Positions 1 to 10,410 of a stretch of 64,000 bases of DNA are shown piece after piece. Source of the DNA: Azolla caroliniana (lineage: Eukaryota; Polypodiophyta); the NCBI GenBank assembly GCA_043228905.1, contig JBHGNT010000011.1, forward strand, positions 13,144,001 to 13,208,000, in the 5' to 3' direction. Below the pieces are notes generated by a model. It saw only the letters and a list, made by a program, of their open reading frames with translations. It ran no database searches and was not told the DNA's origin. Position numbers and translations under genes: made by a program. Each line of letters opens with the position of its first letter. Within the stretch, counting starts at the first letter, position 1.

Positions 1-737
1 CGCACTACGCGGAAGGATTGGATGGACCCGGAACCGGGAAAACTGGTAAAGGGCTAATCTTCATGATGAAGCACAAGGCTAACTCGATTAAGAAGACTAC
101 TTCCAAATAGGAGGAAGTATGGTACGTTGATTCTGGGGCATCCAACCACATGAGGAGCCATGAAGAGTGGTTCTCTTTTTTGGAGAAACCGGAACAACCG
201 GGGATTGTTGAAACCGGAGACGACACCCCTCACCCGATTGTGCATGTCGGAGAAGTCACTTTAAGCCATGTCAGACAAAAGGGGAAGCTAATGAACGTAC
301 TACACGTTCCGACTATCACAAAGAACCTGGTGTCAGTTGGACAAATCGTCAACCAGGGGATGCAGGTGTGGTTTACACACCTAGGGTGCTTGATCGAGGA
401 AGAAGGCTGGATAATTGCGCAAGGGCATAGAGAAGGGAGGATGTTCATCCTCAACACCAATGGTGTTGGCATCGCCATATTTGCCAAAGGGCAGAAGGTC
501 GAGTCGGACATCGACCTGTGGCACAAGCGGATCGGCCACGTCAACTACCGGAGGCTTCAGGACTTGCAATTGAAACAAGTTGATTTCGGTTTGCTGAAAT
601 TTAGTGGTCGGAAGGCCGAAATTTGTGAAGCCTACCAACTTGGGAAGCAACACCGACTTACATTCCCCACTGAACGAAACCGGAGCCATAACAAGCTTGA
701 TCTAATACATTCGAATGTATGGGGACTGGAACGTTAG
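1..737 (+). pseudogene. CopA gag end, protease and GAG-pre-integrase
   Basis: The protease site is at about 118-150 (WYVDSGASNHM), after a TAG stop at 107-109. The zinc-binding GAG-pre-integrase domain follows: LWHKRIGH near 516-540 supplies the His pair. The Cys pair near 630 is damaged, because the second Cys is Tyr (CEAYQ where sister copies read CEACQ). The product would be the polyprotein segment that is cut into protease and the integrase N-terminus. The frame is lost at about 737. Confidence 0.85.
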
Positions 738-2718
738 TCTTGGCGGGAGTCGATACTTCATCTCCTTCATCGACGACTACAGCCGGCACACGTGGATCTA
801 TCTCATTGAACGGAAGAGCAAAGTCTTCGAATGTTTCCGGAACTTGCAAAGCTTAGTTGAACGGGAAACAAAGAGGAAGGTCAAGTGCTTGTGGTTGGAT
901 GGCAAAAAAGAATACTTTTCCGGCCAATTCTGCAACAGAACGAAATTCGGAGAGAATTCAGCTGCAGATACATTCCGGAGCAAAACAGTGTGGCCGAAAG
1001 GAAGAACCGGTGGATTGTCGACGCGGCAAGGGCAATGCTAGAGGAGAAGAGCATGCCCCAATTCTACTGGGCTGAGGTGGTCCGGACGACCGTCTACATC
1101 CAAAACCGGATAGGAGACAAGGTGTCATCACATGAGCTGTATTTCGGGCGGAAGCCGAATTTGAGACACCTTCGAATATTCGGTAGCATAGCATATGTGC
1201 ATGTACTAGATGAGAAACAGAACAAGCTAGATCCGAAGTTGGAGAAATGCATCCTAGTCGGCTACTCGTATGAGCAGAAGGGGTATAAGTGCTATAATCC
1301 CCGGATTAAGTAGGTCCAAGTAAGCCGAGATGTCGAGTTTGATGAGACGGCATCATGGTACTCCTTACCGACTCCAACTCCCGACGAAGACCTGATTCTA
1401 GAAGATGAGGCTAGTGAGCCCAAGGAGGTCCAGGTAGAAGATGAAGACTTCGGCACTCTAGAAGAGAGTTCGATCTCATTCCGGCTTAGTGGACCGAATG
1501 AGCGGCTGAGTCGAGATGACCAGTCGGATGAAGAACCGACGAGTAGTGGAGACTCTGCCGTGCTCTCCTTGCGCAAGGAACCGAGGAGACGGTTCACGCG
1601 CAAAGAGAAGGGGAAGAAGAAGATGCCGGAATACGAAACCAACAACATTGAGTCGGATCGGAGCGACTATGACTCCGGAAAGGATGAAGGCGGATCTTCG
1701 GGAACGAAGTCTGAACCGACCAAGAAGGGCCCCAAACTGGGTGATGACAAGTTATGCCGGTCTTCCCGCTAGAAGAACCCCGTTACGCGGTATGGGTACA
1801 ATGAGTACATGGCGCATCACTATGTGTACATGATCAAAGTGGTGGAGAACTACACAGAAGTGCGTGAGCCGGAGAGCTACGCTTGGCGTGCCACTATGGA
1901 AGAAGAAATGCGGGCAGTCAATGCCAATGACACATGGGACCTCGTCGACCCTCCTCGACATTGTAAACCGATAGGTTGCAAATGGGTGTACAAGGTAAAG
2001 TACAATGCCAACGGTTCGGTTAACTGGTACAAGGCCCGGTTAGTGGCGAAGGGATACGCACAGACCCACAGAATCGACTACGAGTAGACCTTCGCTTCGG
2101 TAGCAAAGTGTATGATGGTTCGCGTGGTATTGGCGGTTGCCGCGGCAAGGGGATGGCATCTTCAACAAATGGACATGAAGAATGCGTTTCTTCAAGGTGA
2201 CCTTGAAGAACAGGTCTATATGATCCAACCCTCCGGTTTTCAGTCGGAGATGAACAAGTTGGTAGTGTGTCGGTTTAAGAAGTTGCTTTACGGTCTGAAA
2301 CAAGCCCCCCGAGCTTGGAATGCGAAGATCACGCACCGGTTGCATAAGATGGGGTTTGTGACCTCTAAATCCGACTCCTCGTTGTTCATCCGACAAGGTG
2401 TGGATGGTTCGGATGGTTGGGTTTGCATCTTACTTTATGCTGATGATTTAGTCATCACCGGACCCAGACTCAATGAAATCGGCCGAGTAAAGTCCTAGCT
2501 GTCGGATGCATTTGAAATGAAGGACCTGGGGGACCTTCATTATTTTCTTGGGATCGAGGTGATCTGAACCCCAGACGGCATATCGCTCTCACAACGACAC
2601 TATGTGTTGAATATGCTGTACAAGTTCGGCATGACAGAATGCCAACTTGTCTCCACACCCCTGGACCGGAACCAGAAGCTCTGTCCCAAACTCCGGACCG
2701 GCCTGCAATGAGAAATGG
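715..2718 (+). pseudogene. CopA integrase and first half of reverse transcriptase
   Basis: The integrase core is readable across at least three frames. FIDDYSRHTW near 760-790 carries the first Asp, GKKEYF near 905 follows the second, and AERKNR near 990 carries the Glu. TAG stops the frame near 1311. The integrase-RT linker is acidic and serine-rich (1380-1760). RT starts near 1900, has a TAG at 2083-2085, and its catalytic box YADD lies at about 2435-2450. L1 then breaks the gene at 2719; it continues at 3545. Confidence 0.85.
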
Positions 2719-3544
2719 TGTCGTGAAGAATTTTGGCCAGAGGCAAAAACCGGGAAATATTGGCTACATCGGCGGGGTACAGCATGTGCGCTCACCCTTG
2801 TACATTTAGTGTGAATAACGAGGGCACCTTTATGGCGCCGAAGAGTAATCAAGTCGGGACAAGAATCCCATGTAATAAGGGATTTATCCCACGATGCTAC
2901 GGATCCCTCTCCTTGTTCTATAAAAGGAAGGGAGCGCCCTTGTTGAAGGGATTGCCCATGTTTGGTAGTAGGATATACCGTGAGAGGAAGAAACGTTCTC
3001 TCTTCCTCTTTCTTTTCTCTGGTTTTAGGGTTTCTTCTTGTTCTCCCCTGCTTCTTCTTCGTCGTTCTGTGTGTCGAGCCTTGGCATCTAGTGTTTCTGT
3101 TTTTTGCCCTGTTCTCTGTGCAAGACCCCGCTCGGCGTGACAAGCCCGAGAGTTCCCCGACCGGCGGCTTGGTAGTAGACAACAGTTGTATCCTATGCTA
3201 CCTAGGTCTGGCTCGAAGTCGGTGTTGAATCTCGTTGTCTTGTAAATACATATACATTTGGTTGTGCATATTCGTTTCTCTGTTGGTGTGTGTGTGTGTG
3301 TGTCTTGGTGTTTCTTTCTTGCTTATGTACATAAGGGCGCGAGTTGGGTCGGTGTTGTGTGCGTGTGTGAGAGTCAATGTTGCATGCCTGTTCTCTCTCT
3401 CTCTCTCCCTTCGGTTGTTTCCGGTGTGCTTTTGGGATGCCCTGGAAATGGTGAAGCACGGCTTCCTACGCTCCGTCACTCCCTAGTCCAAGACCCCCGT
3501 GGTCCCGCTTGGAATTCTACACGTACCCACGAAACTTCACGGCA
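2719..3544 (+). mobile_element. L1: solo LTR inserted in CopA RT/RNase H
   Basis: The insert begins TGTCGTGA and ends CACGGCA. It is flanked by a 4-bp repeat, ATGG (2715-2718) and ACGG (3545-3548), with one mismatch. Removing it and one repeat rejoins the copia reading frame, so the boundaries are firm. Inside are a TATA box (TATAAAA, 2919-2925), a pyrimidine-rich leader after it, and TG and TC microsatellites (3287-3405). There is no coding capacity. TG...CA ends with a central promoter indicate an LTR without its internal region. The core (about 2830-3235) matches L3, and the last about 30 bp before the end match L2. Confidence 0.8.
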
Positions 3545-4532
3545 ACGGTTCCGAAAAATTATCGGAAGCCTCCTATACTGGACAATCACTCGACCTGACA
3601 TCAGTCACCCAGTCGGAGTGATCGACCAGTTCATGCAGAAGCCGACCGTCGAGCACCATCAGTGCGCACATCGGATACTTTGGTATGTGAGCGGCATGAA
3701 GGAGCGGGGATTGTTATACTAGCATGGTATAACTGAAGAGCTAGTCGGATACATAGATGCTGACTGGGCTGGTGATGCATCGGATCGCCGATCCACCTCC
3801 GGTTACATGTTTTCTCTAGGTAGCGCGGCTGTTGCGTGGAGCAGCAAAAAGCAACCAACAGTGGCTCTATCGAGCACTGAGGCTGAGTACTGGGGTGCTA
3901 CCAATGCCACTTGTGAAGCCATCTGGCTTCGGCGACTGCCGTGTGACCTCTGGATCGAGGTACTGACCCTAATCCTGATCTATTGTGACAACATGAGTAG
4001 CATTCAGCTCGCCAAGAACCCTGTATTCCATGCTCAGACAAAGCACATAGAAGTGCATTATCACTTTGTTTGCGAGCGGGTCTTGAGTGGTGAAGTTGAA
4101 CTTCCGTATGTTCACATGGATCGGCAGGTTGCCGACATCTTCACCAAGCCGCTAGGATCGAACAAGTTGCAACATTTTTCGGAGATGCTCGATATTCAGC
4201 ATCTCGATGTGCCGCACTTGAGGGGGAGAAAAGGAAAGGGAACGGATGGCACCAAACAAGGAGCCGGAGAGGAAGAAAGAACTAACAAAGGGGGAGACAA
4301 AGGGAAAAAGGAAGCCGAGTCGATGAAGGAAGTTGGCACATCTGAACAAGTCGGAACAAGTGGTAGTGGCGGTAAAGTCAAGAAGGACAGAGCCAACAGG
4401 AAGGAAAAGGCCAAACGAACATGGACGCAACGGAAGTCGATGCCAACACGAAGGAACCCATGGGTCGACAAGCATCGGAGTCGCAACAACGAGGGAGTTG
4501 AAATGGGCCTGTTGAGCAGACAAGCTGACTGA
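3545..4532 (+). pseudogene. CopA RNase H with C-terminal charged tail
   Basis: Continues CopA after L1. TITRPDISHPVG near 3585 is the RT/RNase H connection. [14 protein letters not shown] (about 3757-3800), SSTEAEY (about 3870) and YCDN (about 3982) are RNase H motifs, and ADIFTKPLG (about 4132) closes the domain. From 3807 one frame of 241 codons runs through RNase H into a Lys/Glu/Gly/Ser-rich tail that ends LLSRQAD just before TGA at 4530-4532. That tail is shared with CopQ, CopR, CopT and CopB. A stop at 3721 precedes this open part. Confidence 0.85.
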
Positions 4533-4690
4533 GGAGGTCGAGGTGCGCAAAACCAGAAGGGTTGCAACAAATAGGACCAGACCAAACGAGGAGCGCAAGC
4601 AAGTCAGAGCAACGCCAGAAGGAGCCGGGTAGAAGAACCGGCTGGCACAGACACTAACACCACGATCTGACCTTTGAGCTTGAGGGGGAG
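4533..4690 (+). other. CopA 3' untranslated region and polypurine tract
   Basis: Non-coding stretch between the RNase H tail stop and the 3' LTR. It ends in the polypurine tract GAGGGGGAG (about 4682-4690), which primes plus-strand DNA synthesis in this class of element. Confidence 0.8.
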
Positions 4691-4710
4691 TGTTGAGCGA
4701 GCAAGCTCAA
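4674..4710 (+). other. CopA PPT-U3 stem-loop
   Basis: TTGAGCTTG (4674-4682) is the exact reverse complement of CAAGCTCAA (4702-4710). The 19-base loop holds the polypurine tract and the first bases of the LTR. The same arrangement is present in CopS, CopQ, CopV and CopB. Confidence 0.7.
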
Positions 4711-5112
4711 CCGGATCCGGATCGGTATTTGAAAACAATTGGTCGGATCAGGGAGACGGATCGGAGAGCCGGATTCAAGCAGGAATCGGAAGCCTAGTAG
4801 TAGCCTAGACTACTAGGTAATCATTGTCTCGTAGTTAGTGTCAATCGCACCTAGGAATATTGAAGTACCTGTCAGTACTTCTGTCAGTACTTCTGTCAGT
4901 CCTTTATGGACTTGTATAAATAGTGTTGTTTAGCACGCTATATGTATAGAGTTACAATGTATTTTCATTTTTTGAATCTACGCTTACGTTCAACTCTCCC
5001 TGTCTCTCCCACGTATACTCTTTGTATACTAAGCTTCTCCATTAAACTTTCATCTTATTGTCTATTGCTCTCCGGTTGAGCCGGTTCTATCTAACGCTTC
5101 CACACGTTTACA
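4691..5112 (+). repeat. CopA 3' LTR
   Basis: 422 bp, starting TGTTGAGCGAGC right after the polypurine tract and ending GTTTACA. A TATA box (TATAAATA) is at 4915-4922. Just upstream, at about 4869-4901, a 12-bp unit CTGTCAGTACTT is repeated in tandem three times, the last copy partial. The first about 190 bp resemble the CopQ LTR (35630-35876), which lacks the TATA half. Confidence 0.85.
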
Positions 5113-5155
5113 TTCACAATAAGGTCATGGGTTCGAAACTTGCCATATCATGACA
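5113..5155 (+). repeat. Terminal scrap of a Gyp1-like LTR
   Basis: The last about 35 bp, ending CCATATCATGACA, match the outer end of the Gyp1 LTRs (8666 and 14002 ends) with about two differences. The rest of that LTR is missing because CopA abuts it. It separates CopA from CopX. Confidence 0.6.
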
Positions 5156-5489
5156 ACAGTTGTGGAAGCCGGTAAGGAAGTAATATGGATGAGGGACTTT
5201 AGCGGAGAGCTGGGGATCTGACAGGAGGAATACCGGCTCTATTGCGATAGTCAAAGCGCCATCCACCTTGCTAAAAACACGACCTACCACTCTAAGACGA
5301 AGCACATCTAGCGCAGATACCACTTGCCTCTGGGAGAGAGTACAAGACCAAGACTTCACTCTAGTGAAGATCCACACAGAGGAGAATGGGTCGGATATGC
5401 TGACCAAGGTGTTGTCCGCCGAAAAGCTAGACTCATGTTGGAGATGGATCAAGTTAACGAAGACCCCATGCCGGAGTGAAGGGGAAGAT
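5156..5489 (+). pseudogene. CopX: copia RNase H C-terminus remnant
   Basis: A degenerate end of copia RNase H: VEAGKEVIWM near 5163-5192, RLYCDSQSAIHLAKN near 5236-5280, and SKTKHI near 5292-5308, with in-frame stops (TGA at about 5220, TAG at about 5309). It is closest to CopY (52190-52385) in this window. A purine tract follows at about 5477-5488. The upstream part is not in the window. Confidence 0.75.
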
Positions 5490-6082
<593 letters not shown>

Positions 6083-6450
6083 TGTAAAAGAATACGTGTG
6101 CGGAAGTGTATGCGTATACACGGTTCGGAAGTACGACAGTTCGGTGAAACACAAAAATCATAGAGAAAGAGAGGGAGAGATAAAGACAAAGAGAGAGTTG
6201 AAACTACAAAACTATATTAAAAAATTCTCGGAATGTTCTCTGTACATATTTTGTGCTCTGTGAGCACCTTTTATACAAGCCCTGACTATCAGGCTGACAC
6301 AAGTACTGCCAATACTTGACCGCTCATAAATGAGCCTTCTAAACTAACTCCCAAAACTATTCCTTATGAGGAATAATGTTCTAACAGCCTCTTGGTTTAA
6401 ATATCGCCACGGCCATATTTTGTGTATGGTTTTACGCACCCAGTCTACGT

Positions 6451-8119
6451 TGTCGTGATGTGGCGTGCTCGAGGGTGGGAAAAACCGGCGAAAGGGGGGG
6501 TCAAAATGTGCATGTGCAATGTGTGTGCACACAAAAGCAATTACTTGTGCATATTCAAAATAAAAAAGAAAAGAAAGGGTGAAAAGGATGTATAGAGCTC
6601 GTGCAAAAAGTAAGAGAGAGGAGAGATAAAAGGCAGAGGGGAGACGCGCTATGAATTTTTAGAGATAGAATTATATATCTTATATAAGAGAGAGTTAGTG
6701 GGCTAGTGGACAGTCACATTGATTACTATCTAGGGGTGCACGGTTCGAGTCTAGTCTTACAGTGTAATGTGATTTAAGGAATTTTATTCCTTTTTCATTG
6801 AAGACAATTTTGGCGACCCCCTTTTCTTTTTTTGTTATAAAAGGAGGTCAAGGGGGGCTCATTGGGGAGGACGTTTTGGGAGGAGGAGACTATCGCCAAT
6901 TTTCCTTCGAAGCTCTTCATCTCCTTATTCACCACTTCTCTTTATCTCATACCCCTTCATCCCCCCATCGCCACGTGCTCGTCTTCTTCGCGTTGGCACT
7001 CGAAGTGCTCGTGAGCCCAAGCTTCGTTGGTTCGACGTTGCTCCGCCCCGTTCGTCGTTGCGAGCCCGTGTGCTCGCCGTTCGGGTGGTCGTGGTTCATT
7101 GGGATTGGCATTTTGGTGGTGCTCGTGTGTTCATTGTCTCCGTGTTCAGATTTGCTTTTGTCTCTAAGGGCATTTAATATTTATGTTTTGATTGAGCTTG
7201 TGGTTAACTATAAGTTGCCATTGTAAACAAAACCCTATTTTATAAAGGGTCCTCTTGTGTTGGAATCGAACACGTATTTATCTCTTTGGTTGATATCATT
7301 CGTGTTTCTTTCTCTCCTTCTTTCTTTATTCGTGTCTTCCTTGTACGTTCGGCTGTCTTGTGACGAGGGGACCGTTCGGGCTTGCCCATGCACCTCTCCT
7401 CCTCATAAAGGCGTACGAGCATTTTGTGCGTGTGTTTGTATCTTTCTTGTACGTTCGGCCGTCTTGTGACGAGGGAACTGTTTGGGCTTGGCCATGCACC
7501 TCTCCTCCTCATAAAGGCGTACGAGCATTTTGTGTGTGTGTTTGTGTCTTTCTTGTACGTTCGGTCGTCTTGTGACGAGGGGACTGTTCGGGCTTGCCCA
7601 TGCACCTCTCCTCCTCATAAAGGCGTACGAGCATTTGTGTGTGTGTTTTGTGTCTTCCTCGTACATTCGGCCATCTTGTGACGAGGGGACCGTTCGGGCT
7701 TGCCCATGCACCTCTCCTCCTCATAAAGGCGTACGAGCATTTTGTGTCTTCCTCGTACGTTCGACGTCTTGTGATGAGGGAGCGTTCGGGCGTGCCCATG
7801 CACCTCTCCTCCTCATAAAGACGTACGAACATTCGTGTTTGTGTTATCGTCCCCTTGTGCGTTCATGTTGTGTGCTCATCTTTCTTGTACCCGTTTGGTC
7901 ACTTGGCTTGTGCGGTGATCTCGGAAGGTCGACAAGTCGTTATCAACGAGAGCCACCGGCCTCACAAAACAAAGGGCAACGAGACCTTGCTCGGGAAGGG
8001 GTCGGGAAGTAGTATTGTCGTAAAGCAAACCTCGGGTCTTCTCTATCCCTTGAGTACTCCCTAGTCCAAGACCCCCGTGGTCCCGCCCAAGTAACACACA
8101 TGCGCGAAACTTCGCGACA
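6451..8119 (+). mobile_element. L2: large solo LTR in the CopR LTR
   Basis: 1669 bp, TGTCGTGATG...CGCGACA, with a perfect 4-bp duplication ACGT (6447-6450, 8120-8123). The intact CopR LTR at 37660-37700 confirms the empty site. A TATA box (TATAAAA) is at 6836-6842. A tRNA-like pair, A-box (6694-6709) and B-box CGGTTCGAGTC (6741-6751), lies upstream of it. Five about 100-bp tandem repeats fill 7341-7854. The end (about 8055-8085) shares a 30-bp block with L1. Long open frames across the tandem repeats have no recognisable domain, and I do not call them genes. Confidence 0.8.
7341..7854. repeat. Five about 100-bp tandem repeats inside L2
   Basis: Units begin near TTGTACGTTCGG at 7341, 7447, 7553, 7659 and 7753, with a partial sixth from 7855. 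Spacings are 106, 106, 106, 94 and 102 bp. Each holds GTCTTGTGACGAGG and a block containing CACCTCTCCTCCTCATAAAG. Confidence 0.95.
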
Positions 8120-8174
8120 ACGTACTGGGTTATGTACCCGTTTACGCACCTAATGTTGAGCTTGTCTCTCAACA

Positions 8175-8256
8175 TTCCCCCTACAGATCAACTTGAGATT
8201 CCGCATGCTCCGCCGGATCTTCGCTCCGGCTTCTCCTGGCTTCATGCCTCACTCAC
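8175..8256 (-). other. CopR polypurine tract and 3' UTR up to Gyp1
   Basis: Next to the 3' LTR end, TTCCCCCTA (- strand purine tract) is followed by sequence homologous to the CopT and CopB 3' regions. The first five bases of the Gyp1 target duplication, CTCAC, are at 8252-8256. The same 3' region continues at 14003. Confidence 0.75.
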
Positions 8257-8666
8257 TGTCAAGAACAGTACTAAAAGAAGTATTAGTACTAAGAGAGGTG
8301 AAGAACTCTCGAGAGAAGGAAAGAGTGAGTGAGAGGGAGGGAGAGAGAGATCGAGAGAGAGAGAGAGAGAGTGATGATAGGAAAAGATATATATTATGTG
8401 AAGAAAATGTACAATAGCTAGGAGGCTTAAGACTGGCGTTGAACCGATTTGGTTCAAAATAATGCCTTGTGCCTCCTTTTATAGTGTTCTAAGGAATACT
8501 CCTAAAGTTTCTAGAATGTTCCAGAGAAATCTGGAATATACATCAATTTTCTATAATAAAACATAATGAAAATAATATTCTATGTATTACAATGTATAGT
8601 CTAATGGTCAAGAGCTCGACCCATGTAGCATAAGGTCATGGGTTCGAGTCTTGCCATATCATGACA
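8257..8666 (-). repeat. Gyp1 3' LTR
   Basis: 410 bp, bounded by CTCAC and the polypurine region. It carries a reverse-strand TATA (TTTTATA, 8477-8483) and, 33 bases downstream in the sense direction, the 12-mer at 8439-8450 discussed under self-priming. It lacks 26 bp present in the 5' LTR near 13590. Confidence 0.92.
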
Positions 8667-8892
8667 CTATCCCCCCTTTAAAACGACGAGTGTAACGAGT
8701 CGTTTTGGATTGAGGACCCGGTTTGTCTGGATATTGACGATGGAAGTCTTTAAGAAGAGCACGAGCATTGGTGACATTCTCTATCCCCCTTTAAAACGAA
8801 GAGTGTAACGAGTCGTTTTGGATTGAGGACCCGGTTTGTCTGGATTTGACGATGGAAGTCTTTAAGAAGAGCACGAGCATTGGTGACATTCT
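8667..8892 (-). repeat. Tandem duplication of the Gyp1 polypurine tract and coding end
   Basis: Two copies, 8667-8780 and 8781-8892, nearly identical. Each starts with a pyrimidine run (CTATCCCCC..., a purine tract on the - strand) followed by TTTAAAACGA and a segment of the polyprotein C-terminus. The element therefore has two potential polypurine tracts. Confidence 0.9.
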
Positions 8893-9640
8893 CTATCGAT
8901 TCCCAAGTACGCTTGCTGGGTCTATATCCTAGCCAATCGACTAGATAGTAGAGCTTGTTGCGAACAATCTTGGAATCAAGGATGGCGGCAACCTCATACT
9001 CAGGTCCATCTTCAAGCTCGATCGGGGGTGGAGGCTGTGTAATACGTCCTGGGATGGTGCTCTCTTGATAGGGTTCGAGGAGAGAACTATTGAACACCGG
9101 ATGTATCCGAAGTTGTGGAGGTAGATCAAGACGAAAAGCGACATCATTAATCTTTGCTATAATACGGAAAGGACCTAATCGCCGATAATCCAACTTCTCG
9201 CATGGGCGAGTGGTCTTGATGTGTTGTCGGAGTAGCCATACCCGATCTCCAATGTTAAAACTAGATGGGAGTCGATGACGATCCGCATAAACCTTGTGTG
9301 TTTGTTGAGCTTGTTGGAGGTGAGTAGATACATCCGCTTGTATCTTGCGTAACCTCTCCAAACGATCTTCTGCGCAAGGATTTGTGGACACTTCTGGGGT
9401 TTCAAGTACACACCACCGGGGGTGACATCCCGTATAAGCATAAAATGGCGTAACTTTAGTGGATGCGTGGATAGAGTTGTTATAGGCAAATTCGGCGAAG
9501 TGGAGAATATCTGCCCAGTCATCCTGATGATAGCTGAGAAAGCACCGCAGATACTGCTCCAGCATTTGATTGGTTCGTTCGGCTTGGCCATCGGTTTGGG
9601 GGTGGTAGCCGGAGGAGAGGTTACAAGTGACCTTGAGCAT
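8750..9640 (-). CDS. Gyp1 integrase C-terminal part with chromodomain
   Basis: Open for 296 codons. The N-terminal part holds DGQAERTNQ (about residues 16-24) with the catalytic Glu, then the integrase C-terminal region. A chromodomain lies at about residues 215-265: EYEVAAILDS, then YLVDWLGY and TWESIENV, with the aromatic Tyr and two Trp positions of the methyl-lysine cage kept. In chromoviruses this domain is thought to guide integration to marked chromatin. The first integrase half is upstream in another frame, separated by a TAG near 9655, so the copy is inactive. The 3' end runs into the 8667-8892 duplication. Confidence 0.85.
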   Translation of the reverse strand: MLKVTCNLSSGYHPQTDGQAERTNQMLEQYLRCFLSYHQDDWADILHFAEFAYNNSIHASTKVTPFYAYTGCHPRWCVLETPEVSTNPCAEDRLERLRKIQADVSTHLQQAQQTHKVYADRHRLPSSFNIGDRVWLLRQHIKTTRPCEKLDYRRLGPFRIIAKINDVAFRLDLPPQLRIHPVFNSSLLEPYQESTIPGRITQPPPPIELEDGPEYEVAAILDSKIVRNKLYYLVDWLGYRPSKRTWESIENVTNARALLKDFHRQIQTNRVLNPKRLVTLFVLKGDRECHQCSCSS

Positions 9641-9673
9641 GTTAAAAAGGTGCTACCAGAATTTTGATACGAA

Positions 9674-10344
9674 CTAGGGTCCACGGTCGCTGATGATACT
9701 ATTGGGAAGTCTATGATGCCGACATACTTCACGCATGACAATTTCGGCAGTGTCTTCACTGGAGATCTCCTTAGTACATGGCAAGAAATGAGCCATCTTC
9801 GTATATCGATCGACCATTGTTAGAATCGCATTGAACCCCTTAGAGACTGGAAGATCTGTGATGAAGTCTAGAGCAATGGATTGCCACGGCTTGCTTGGAA
9901 TTGGTAATGGTTCTAATAAACCATATGGATGATGCCTTGACATTTTCGCTCTGCAGCATGTATCACAAGTCCAAACAAAATCCTCGACAAATTGTCGCAT
10001 ACAGGGCCACCAAAATGATCGTTGTACTAAATGTAATGTTTTAGTACTACCAAAAGCCCAGCTGTATATGTGTCATGACAGTTTTGTACTACTTGAAGGC
10101 GGCAAGAACTATTAGGAACATACAAAAGTTCTTTGAAGAAGAGTAATCCATCATGGTATTTGAATTGCCGATAGTCTCTACCTGGTGGTTGCGACTGTGA
10201 ACACGACGCGCGAGAGGGATCAATTTGTGCTAGTATAGCTTGGGCGAACGCATCTGTCTTCAAGTCTTCGCGTATGGTATCGATAACGCGGGAATCCATG
10301 GGCATGTTAAAGATCCGTGTTGCTTGTAGTCGTGCCGGTCCCAA
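9674..10344 (-). pseudogene. Gyp1 integrase N-terminal and core halves
   Basis: The zinc-binding segment is spread over two frames: CHDTYTAG near 10080-10055 and CDTCCRAK near 9966-9943. The core follows with LDFITDLPV near 9870-9845 (first Asp) and SDRGP near 9688-9674 (second Asp). A stop after 10027 and the frame change at about 10000 break the gene. Confidence 0.82.
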
Positions 10345-10410
10345 GATGACTTGTTTTTGGTTATCGAAAGCTAGCTCGCCGGGATGGGGTGCTAGATACG
10401 AACGTTGTGA

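Larger units (their letters stand above)
1..5112 (+). mobile_element. CopA: Ty1/copia retrotransposon, 5' truncated by window edge
   Basis: Copia-type order on the + strand: protease, GAG-pre-integrase, integrase, reverse transcriptase, RNase H, charged tail, polypurine tract and 3' LTR (4691-5112). The 5' LTR and most of gag lie left of the window. The coding part carries several stops and frameshifts and is split by solo LTR L1 (2719-3544), so the copy is dead. The five bases after the LTR are TTCAC; the matching left repeat is outside the window. It appears to sit next to, or inside, a Gyp1-like LTR of which only 5113-5155 remains. Confidence 0.9.
6083..8174 (-). repeat. CopR 3' LTR, interrupted by L2
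   Basis: Two pieces, 6083-6450 and 8124-8174, align with the intact 5' LTR at 37315-37739. The break lies in CAGTCTACGT, and the target 4-mer ACGT is repeated on both sides of L2. A reverse-strand TATA (CTTTTATACAAG) is near 6270. The outer end on the + strand reads TGTAAAAG. Confidence 0.9.

Noticed and set aside
4533-4690. A possible envelope-like ORF after RNase H in CopA
   Set aside because: Only about 160 bp remain between the tail stop and the LTR; no signal peptide or membrane segment.
6798-7226. A 142-codon open frame starting at 6798 with hydrophobic stretches, as a possible host or membrane protein gene
   Set aside because: It starts upstream of the L2 TATA box and lies in the pyrimidine-rich LTR leader. 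No recognisable domain or homologue.
7240-8012. Overlapping open frames of 60-160 codons in both strands with Cys, His and Arg-rich repeats
   Set aside because: They follow the 100-bp tandem repeats of L2. The apparent protein repeats come from the DNA unit, and no domain or start context supports translation.
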